The translations under genes were made by a program, and so were the position numbers. 8,624 nucleotides of DNA from Pseudomonadota bacterium (GTDB lineage: Bacteria > Pseudomonadota > Gammaproteobacteria > Burkholderiales > Burkholderiaceae_B): NCBI GenBank assembly GCA_023422555.1, contig JAFAGQ010000132.1:1-8624 (forward strand). Direction: 5' to 3'. The notes beneath the pieces were generated by a model. The model had not been told where the DNA came from. It did no database searches and was given only the letters and a program-made list of their open reading frames with translations. Positions 6,403 through 8,624 of this stretch are shown one piece after another. Within the stretch, counting starts at the first letter, position 1; each line of letters starts with the position of its first letter.

Positions 6403-6839
6403 GGTTTCGTTTTCTAGGTGTATTTGCGGCGCTTGCGTTTTGCAGTGCCAATGCGTGGGGCGCGCAGGCAACGCAAGGTGGCCCTGAAGCGGGCGCTCGT
6501 ACCTATGCGCAGAATTACAAGGATATGGTCTTAGCGAGTTGTCTGGCGGACGCCTATCAGAATGACAAGGCAGGCAACGACATCGGTAGCAGCTATAGTG
6601 CCTTGCGTGACTGGACGTATTTCGATATGGATCAGAGCACGGCGCCACGCGCAGATCTGATAAAAAAATATCTGGATCGTGATTACAGTAATCCGCTGGC
6701 GGAAGCTGAGGCGAAGGGAATCAAGTTTGATTTTCTCAAATGCCTGGACCTTTACCATAGCGATGAACTGGATGCGCAGGTAAAAAAATATGTGATCGAT
6801 CCTGAAGACACTTATCGGTCTAAGAATCAGAAGAAATAA
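6399..6839 (+). CDS. tai4: Type VI secretion amidase immunity protein Tai4 (exported)
   Basis: The protein has 146 aa from a GTG start. It has a Sec signal peptide (RFRF, a hydrophobic core 6-15, then AWGA cut near residue 22), so it acts in the periplasm, where incoming Tae4 must be blocked. Tai4 family marks are DIGSSYSALRDWTYFDMD (61-78), a KKYL segment (89-92) and FDFLKCLDLYHSDEL (110-124). Cys48 and Cys115 may pair. The family inhibits Tae4 by occluding its active site. I chose GTG at 6399 because GGAG (6389-6392) lies 6 nt upstream, because the signal peptide begins exactly there, and because it overlaps the tae4 stop as GTGA. An in-frame ATG further up at 6336 would bury the signal peptide and overlap tae4 by 67 nt. 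The overlap implies translational coupling, so toxin is not made without antidote. Confidence 0.93.
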   Translation: MRFRFLGVFAALAFCSANAWGAQATQGGPEAGARTYAQNYKDMVLASCLADAYQNDKAGNDIGSSYSALRDWTYFDMDQSTAPRADLIKKYLDRDYSNPLAEAEAKGIKFDFLKCLDLYHSDELDAQVKKYVIDPEDTYRSKNQKK

Positions 6840-6949
6840 TGGCGTGAGTGCGGTGCAGTTGTTATCACAACTGAAATTGCGTTCAGTTATCCGGTATCAT
6901 GGCCCGTCGGTGTATTTGACTGAGATTTAAGCTAGATCCGGCTGCCTTG

Positions 6950-6969
6950 TTCAGTTCAGTTCAGTTCAG
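6950..6969 (+). repeat. Pentanucleotide tandem repeat (TTCAG)4
   Basis: Four perfect TTCAG units follow each other, with a further T at 6970. Looser TTCAG copies continue nearby: a CTCAGG-TTCAGT-TTCAGC run at 6995-7011 and a single TTCAG at about 6882-6886. The tract is non-coding, so it is not a phase-variable reading frame in this strand context. Confidence 0.9.
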
Positions 6970-7030
6970 TAAAGGCATATTTCGATTGAAATCGCTCAGG
7001 TTCAGTTTCAGCACAGATCCAGCGCATTGA

Positions 7031-7075
7031 GCAAATCGTGTGCCTCAAGCAAATCGTGTGCTTTAAGCAATTCGA
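7031..7075 (+). repeat. 18-bp direct tandem repeat, two copies plus a partial third
   Basis: The unit GCAAATCGTGTGCCTCAA (7031-7048) is followed at once by GCAAATCGTGTGCTTTAA (7049-7066), 16 of 18 identical. A partial third copy, GCAATTCGA, begins at 7067. It lies beyond the hslU terminator on that gene's side and is not coding. Confidence 0.88.
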
Positions 7076-7100
7076 ACATATTGCGATGTTAGTTTGTTAT

Positions 7101-7144
7101 TGAAAAAGTAAAGAGGTGCGAAACAAATCTGTTCCGCACCTCTT
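7101..7144 (-). terminator. Rho-independent terminator of hslU
   Basis: A 10-bp perfect stem, AAGAGGTGCG (7111-7120) with CGCACCTCTT (7135-7144), continues after one A-C mismatch with a 4-bp AACA/TGTT helix around an AATC loop. On the minus strand it is followed by TACTTTTTCA (7110-7101), a usable U-rich tail. The hslU stop is about 150 nt upstream on that strand. On the plus strand the following TTATTGC is a poorer tail, though it may also slow readthrough from tai4. Confidence 0.85.
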
Positions 7145-7213
7145 ATTGCATTCGCCTTTGTCTGCGTACAACGGCACGCCGAAAAACAGACGATTGCCCG
7201 GTGTCACTATTTA

Positions 7214-7312
7214 GGGCACGTGCCTCTTGCAGCACATACTTCTTCAAGGGTGTACTGCTCACAGCGCGTACCGTTCTTTACAGTACGTACCTCTTACAGT
7301 ACGTACCGCGCC
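7214..7312. repeat. Degenerate 16-bp tandem repeat array overlapping the hslU stop codon
   Basis: Six units can be laid out on the plus strand, starting at 7214, 7230, 7246, 7262 (with a 3-nt insertion), 7281 and 7297. The two best copies are CAGTACGTACCTCTTA (7281-7296) and CAGTACGTACCGCGCC (7297-7312). They share their first 11 bases, and TTACAGTACGTACC is repeated exactly at 7278-7291 and 7294-7307. The hslU-proximal copy encodes the conserved ARYVL end and stop. The others repeat the same bases downstream of the stop and decay with distance. Older copies share mainly the (C/T)ACTTCTT- or GTACC-like core. Confidence 0.75.
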
Positions 7313-8610
7313 AGATCCTGGCTTGCAGCCGCTTCTTCAAGCTTGCTGTTCACATAAGCCGCGTCGATCTGCACGACTTTACCGCTGCTGGTTGTCGCGT
7401 CAAACGACAGGTCCTCAAGCAGTTTTTCCATAACGGTATAAAGACGACGAGCGCCGATGTTTTCTGTGCGTTCGTTGACGTCGAATGCCAGCTCGGCCAG
7501 ACGATGAATCCCTTCGTCGGTAAATTCCAGCGAAACATCTTCTGTTGCCATCAGCGCTGTGTATTGCTTGGTGAGCGAGGCATCGGTCTCGGACAGGATA
7601 CGCACGAAATCTTCTGTGGTCAGTGAGTCCAGTTCAACGCGAATCGGGAAACGACCCTGCAGTTCCGGAATCAGATCTGATGGCCGGGACAGATGGAATG
7701 CGCCGGACGCAATGAACAGAATGTGGTCGGTACGAACCATGCCGTACTTGGTGTTGACCGTTGTTCCTTCCACCAATGGCAGCAGGTCGCGCTGTACACC
7801 CTGACGGGAGACGTCGCCACCACCATGTTCCTGGCGTGTTGCGATCTTGTCGATTTCGTCCAGGAAAACAATACCGTGCTGTTCGGCATTCTTGACGGCG
7901 GCAGTGCGGATTTCCTCTTCGTTGACCCGTTTGGCCGCTTCTTCGTCTACCAACAGTTTGAAAGCATTTTTGATGGTCATTTTCGTGGCTTTTTTCTTGT
8001 CACGATTCAGACCGGCAAACATGCCCTTGAGCTGTTCGGTCATGTCTTCCATTCCAGGCGGCGCCATGATTTCCATGTGCGGCATGGGCTGGGTGACATC
8101 AATTTCAATTTCAGTATCGTCCAGCTGGCCTTCGCGCAGTTTCTTGCGGAAGGTCTGACGCGCCGTGTTTTCCTGACGCAGCGGTTCACCGTTGCTGTCG
8201 CGCGGAGGCGCTACCAGTACGTCCAGGATGCGGTCCTCGGCAGCATCTTCGGCCTGTGTGCGGACACGGCGTGTTTCACGTTCGCGGGTCTGCTTGATGG
8301 AGATTTCCACCAGATCACGGATGATGGTGTCCACATCGCGACCTACATAACCGACCTCGGTGAACTTGGTGGCTTCGATTTTGATGAAGGGCGCATTGGC
8401 CAGTTTGGCCAAACGGCGGGCGATTTCGGTTTTACCCACGCCGGTTGGGCCGATCATGAGAATGTTTTTGGGATGAATTTCATTGCGCAGGGGCTCGGGC
8501 ACCTGCTGGCGACGCCAGCGGTTGCGCAGGGCAACGGCGACGGATTTTTTTGCCTTGTTCTGTCCGACAATGTTTTTGTCCAGTTCAGAGACAATTTCTT
8601 TGGGGGTCAT
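7294..8610 (-). CDS. hslU: HslU, ATPase/unfoldase subunit of the HslUV (ClpYQ) protease
   Basis: The protein has 438 aa from the first visible ATG, close to the usual length of about 443. HslU is an AAA+ hexamer that unfolds substrates and feeds them to the HslV peptidase in the cytosol. Motifs seen are the N-terminal EIVSELDKNIVGQ (5-17), Walker A GPTGVGKT (54-61), the pore loop GYVG (87-90) and the inserted I-domain (about 110-240). Walker B IVFLDEID (247-254), sensor-1 FIASGAF (299-305), ELQGRFPIRVEL (316-327) and sensor-2 GARR (386-389) follow. The conserved tail DLARYVL docks into HslV. The frame stays open upstream as S-A-S-V to the window edge, and the last two bases (TG on this strand) could belong to an ATG one base outside. 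The true protein may therefore be five residues longer, as in Bordetella-like HslU. The visible ATG has no good Shine-Dalgarno. hslV is expected just beyond 8624. Confidence 0.97.
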   Translation of the reverse strand: MTPKEIVSELDKNIVGQNKAKKSVAVALRNRWRRQQVPEPLRNEIHPKNILMIGPTGVGKTEIARRLAKLANAPFIKIEATKFTEVGYVGRDVDTIIRDLVEISIKQTRERETRRVRTQAEDAAEDRILDVLVAPPRDSNGEPLRQENTARQTFRKKLREGQLDDTEIEIDVTQPMPHMEIMAPPGMEDMTEQLKGMFAGLNRDKKKATKMTIKNAFKLLVDEEAAKRVNEEEIRTAAVKNAEQHGIVFLDEIDKIATRQEHGGGDVSRQGVQRDLLPLVEGTTVNTKYGMVRTDHILFIASGAFHLSRPSDLIPELQGRFPIRVELDSLTTEDFVRILSETDASLTKQYTALMATEDVSLEFTDEGIHRLAELAFDVNERTENIGARRLYTVMEKLLEDLSFDATTSSGKVVQIDAAYVNSKLEEAAASQDLARYVL

Positions 8611-8624
8611 GACACTCGCTGACA

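Larger units (their letters stand above)
6840..7293. other. 454-nt non-coding, repeat-rich region between tai4 and hslU (convergent)
   Basis: No gene is supported. It holds, in order: a 7-bp hairpin just after tai4 (CAGTTGT/ACAACTG, 6856-6873, 4-nt loop, no T-tail), a TTCAG pentamer tract (6950-6969), an 18-bp direct repeat (7031-7066), the minus-strand terminator of hslU (7101-7144) and most of a degenerate 16-bp tandem array (7214-7312). Both flanking genes point into it, so it is a shared 3' region where repeats could accumulate without harming a promoter. Confidence 0.7.

Noticed and set aside
7693..8622. Long plus-strand open frame of 309 codons opposite hslU
   Set aside because: It is antisense to a clearly conserved HslU, has no recognisable domain, and its composition is that of a codon-bias shadow.

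Overview
The window looks like chromosomal DNA of a betaproteobacterium, most likely Burkholderiales/Alcaligenaceae. The best evidence is the HslU sequence, which fits what I recall of Bordetella-type HslU, including a probable N-terminus just beyond the window edge. The overall style of the tRNA-Thr, the PduO-type adenosyltransferase and the flavin reductase agrees with this. The genus cannot be fixed from sequence alone.

Left part (1-1850): a tRNA-Thr(UGU) with its own promoter ends at a strong bidirectional terminator. That terminator is shared with a convergent gene for a PduO-type cob(I)alamin adenosyltransferase. Next comes a small exported CusF-like protein on the plus strand, in which three of the four CusF metal ligands are replaced. 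A minus-strand flavin reductase follows.

Middle (1957-4421): the minus strand carries mesX (DUF1852) and mesD, a 'core' methionine synthase that lacks the folate-binding half of MetE. They are 15 nt apart, and the flavin reductase lies 131 nt further downstream. This matches the described MesD/MesX methionine synthase, which needs neither methyl-folate nor cobalamin but does need oxygen, and whose methyl donor is, as far as I know, unknown. The flavin reductase suggests reduced-flavin/O2 chemistry. A perfect TGAA-N5-TTCA dyad (MetR-type box) lies about 140 nt upstream of mesX. This module is the most interesting content of the window.

Right-centre (4422-6839): an exported P1-family (DmpA-type) self-processing peptidase, then a two-gene type VI secretion effector-immunity pair. 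Tae4 is a peptidoglycan amidase with a Cys/His/Asp triad, and Tai4 is its exported immunity protein. They overlap by GTGA, and no T6SS structural gene, VgrG or Hcp is present.

Right end (6840-8624): a non-coding, repeat-rich stretch holds (TTCAG)4, an 18-bp repeat and a degenerate 16-bp tandem array that runs over the hslU stop codon. It also holds a strong minus-strand terminator. The essentially complete hslU (ATPase of the HslUV protease) fills the rest; hslV is presumably just outside the window.
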